A DNA stretch of 32,356 nt from a virus. Shown here in pieces: positions 31,337 through 32,356 of the stretch. The position numbers and the translations under genes were made by a program. Within the stretch, counting starts at the first letter, position 1. Each line of letters starts with the position of its first letter. Location of the stretch: the IMG/VR virus record IMGVR_UViG_3300009376_000058, positions 1-32,356 of that record, one strand, 5' to 3'. The notes under the pieces were generated by a model. The model did no database searches. It saw nothing but the letters and a program-made list of their open reading frames with translations, and was not told the origin of the DNA.

Positions 31337-31567
31337 TCAATCAAGCAAAATCATATAGGCTTGTGAATTCTTTTTCATAAACCAGTATCTTGCATCATCA
31401 AAATATGTATATATTTTGGTTATCTCGCAACCCTTAATATAATCATAAACGGCAACTTCTACTGGGTCTAATGTTACTTCAGCACCCGAAAATGGATTGC
31501 GAATAACTTCGCTTTCCTTTCCTATAGAAAGTTCTTTCATTATTTCTAGCCATTTTTTCTTTGACAT
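31337..31567 (-). CDS. Conserved-looking phage hypothetical protein, 76 aa
   Basis: GCGAGGGCTAAAAA before the ATG. The pattern NPFSGAEVTLDPVEVAVYDYIKG followed by DDARYWFMKKNSQAYMILLD is one I know from short hypothetical proteins of several tailed phages. Function unknown. Bounded by hairpin elements on both sides. Confidence 0.77.
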   Translation of the reverse strand: MSKKKWLEIMKELSIGKESEVIRNPFSGAEVTLDPVEVAVYDYIKGCEITKIYTYFDDARYWFMKKNSQAYMILLD

Positions 31568-31582
31568 TTTTTAGCCCTCGCA

Positions 31583-31629
31583 TAATAACAAGTAAAAACC
31601 CACTCATTACAGTGGGCTTTGATTTATTA
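31583..31629 (-). repeat. Early-region intergenic hairpin element, copy 8
   Basis: Minus strand CCCACT, six-base loop GTAATG, AGTGGG, TTTTTACTTGTTATTATGCGAGGG. It follows the 31630-32313 stop and runs into the next ribosome site. Confidence 0.85.
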
Positions 31630-32313
31630 TTAAATAGTAGCAATTGCAATACGATTAAATGCGTTAATTTTGCCAACTGTACCATGTACAAGTGTAACAA
31701 TATTTTTTGCATTCGGATGATTATGTAAACCATCACACAAGCGACAATCTCGACATTGGATGTTATCAGTCGTATTCGGACAAATAATTTCACCCTTTAA
31801 AGGTGTATTATCTGAACTAACACGATAACAACGCCAACCATCAAGAGTCGCATTTTCGTACTCTTCGGCTGTATCAACTGAAGCCATTAAATACTGCTTA
31901 TAATCGCTGTATTTTTTATCGCTCCACTGGTGAGTATAACCCGTATAGCCTTTCGAATTTTCTGCAATAAATTGCATTAATTCAATAGGAATCAATACAG
32001 GCTCACCGTACGCCCCAAACCTAACATACTTATGTTTTAATTGATATTTAAGTACATCATAGTCTAAAGGCTGATATAAGCCGTTCTTATATGCTTTATA
32101 AACTGATAAAGGTGCTTGACCCTGATTTACATAACAGGTCTCACCCTTATGCTTACAATCAAAACATATAATTGAATTACTACCGTTTTTAACGGCTGTG
32201 ACTGGGTCAAATTCTTTATTAATTATCCAAACTTGACACATGTCCCCCGTTTTATTATTTAATGATTTAAAGGTGATAATAATCACGAATAAATCAGTCT
32301 CGAATAATATCAT
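31630..32313 (-). CDS. Cys-rich phage protein of a widespread uncharacterised family, 227 aa
   Basis: The start at MILFETDLF follows GGAGAGTATCAAA and lies 21 bases after the 22-base repeat. Recognisable blocks: NNKTGDMCQVWI, CFDCKHKGETCYVNQGQAPLSVYKAY, VRFGAYGEPVLIP, GYTGYTHQW, LMASVDTAEE, GWRCYRVS, and a C-terminal Cys cluster CRDCRLCDG. The two Cys clusters could bind zinc or an Fe-S cluster. I know this layout from many phage genomes as a protein of unknown function. It is the first gene of the visible minus block and may be one of the earliest expressed. Confidence 0.8.
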   Translation of the reverse strand: MILFETDLFVIIITFKSLNNKTGDMCQVWIINKEFDPVTAVKNGSNSIICFDCKHKGETCYVNQGQAPLSVYKAYKNGLYQPLDYDVLKYQLKHKYVRFGAYGEPVLIPIELMQFIAENSKGYTGYTHQWSDKKYSDYKQYLMASVDTAEEYENATLDGWRCYRVSSDNTPLKGEIICPNTTDNIQCRDCRLCDGLHNHPNAKNIVTLVHGTVGKINAFNRIAIATI

Positions 32314-32334
32314 TTTGATACTCTCCAATAAATA

Positions 32335-32356
32335 AAAACTGGTTGTATTACATAGT
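32335..32356 (-). promoter_or_regulatory. 22-base repeated promoter-like element, copy B (at window edge)
   Basis: Exact copy of 29835-29856, cut by the window end so it may be longer. It lies 21 bases before the start of the 31630-32313 gene, the same spacing as copy A. Confidence 0.55.

Noticed and set aside
27619-31629. A CRISPR array
   Set aside because: The repeats are hairpins between genes at irregular, gene-length spacing; there are no unique spacers of uniform size and no cas genes.
31479-31793. A 104-residue minus-strand frame across the 31337 and 31630 genes
   Set aside because: It overlaps two better-supported genes and runs through hairpin element 8; composition is unlike a protein.
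1-32356. Prophage or temperate lifestyle
   Set aside because: No integrase, excisionase, repressor or att-like repeat seen; the gene set is that of a lytic T7-like phage, although the window is only part of the genome.
29835-32356. The 22-base repeat at the window end as a terminal direct repeat of the genome
   Set aside because: It is short, has an internal copy at promoter-like spacing to a gene, and the left end of the window cuts through a gene, so nothing shows a physical genome end.

Overview
The window is a piece of an AT-rich lytic bacteriophage genome with T7-like (podovirus-type) replication genes. The evidence is a T7-type single-subunit RNA polymerase, a family A DNA polymerase, a gp4-like primase-helicase, a gp2.5-like SSB, a gp6-like exonuclease and a gp3-like endonuclease I, all packed in one direction with ATGA-type overlaps. 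A cobalamin-dependent (class II) ribonucleotide reductase recalls marine podoviruses, but the host cannot be read from the sequence. No integrase, repressor, packaging or capsid gene lies in the window.

Layout. Bases 1-8978 (+ strand) hold the end of a virion block: two large proteins with the size, order and composition of internal/ejected virion proteins, then a 1342-residue protein that is itself a single-subunit RNA polymerase, then a 77-residue protein. A two-way terminator at about 8985-9041 separates this from everything to the right, which reads on the minus strand. In transcription order (right to left) the minus-strand block holds: (a) 32356-23190, about 25 small early-type genes, many separated by a repeated hairpin element, with two gene-free structured stretches (29048-29539 and 25177-25705); (b) a HEXXH putative metallopeptidase followed by a full ClpX-type unfoldase; (c) the T7-type RNA polymerase; (d) small acidic and DUF3310 proteins, 5'-3' exonuclease, SSB, primase-helicase, DNA polymerase, ribonucleotide reductase; (e) a lipoprotein, an HNH endonuclease, a holin-like protein, small membrane and basic proteins, a Zn protein and endonuclease I.

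How it may work together. The RNA polymerase in the virion block sits where T7 keeps its internal protein gp16 and keeps the catalytic residues. A plausible model (inference) is that it enters the cell with the DNA and transcribes the early region, whose genes are bounded by near-identical hairpin elements; the second, T7-type polymerase would then transcribe later genes. ClpX and the metallopeptidase between early genes and polymerase suggest the phage remodels host proteolysis. The two gene-free stretches contain helices that pair by G-U only on the minus strand, suggesting they are minus-strand structured RNAs. Many small genes, including seven of 32-46 codons and three of 53-59 codons, were located by reading overlaps and ribosome binding sites directly.
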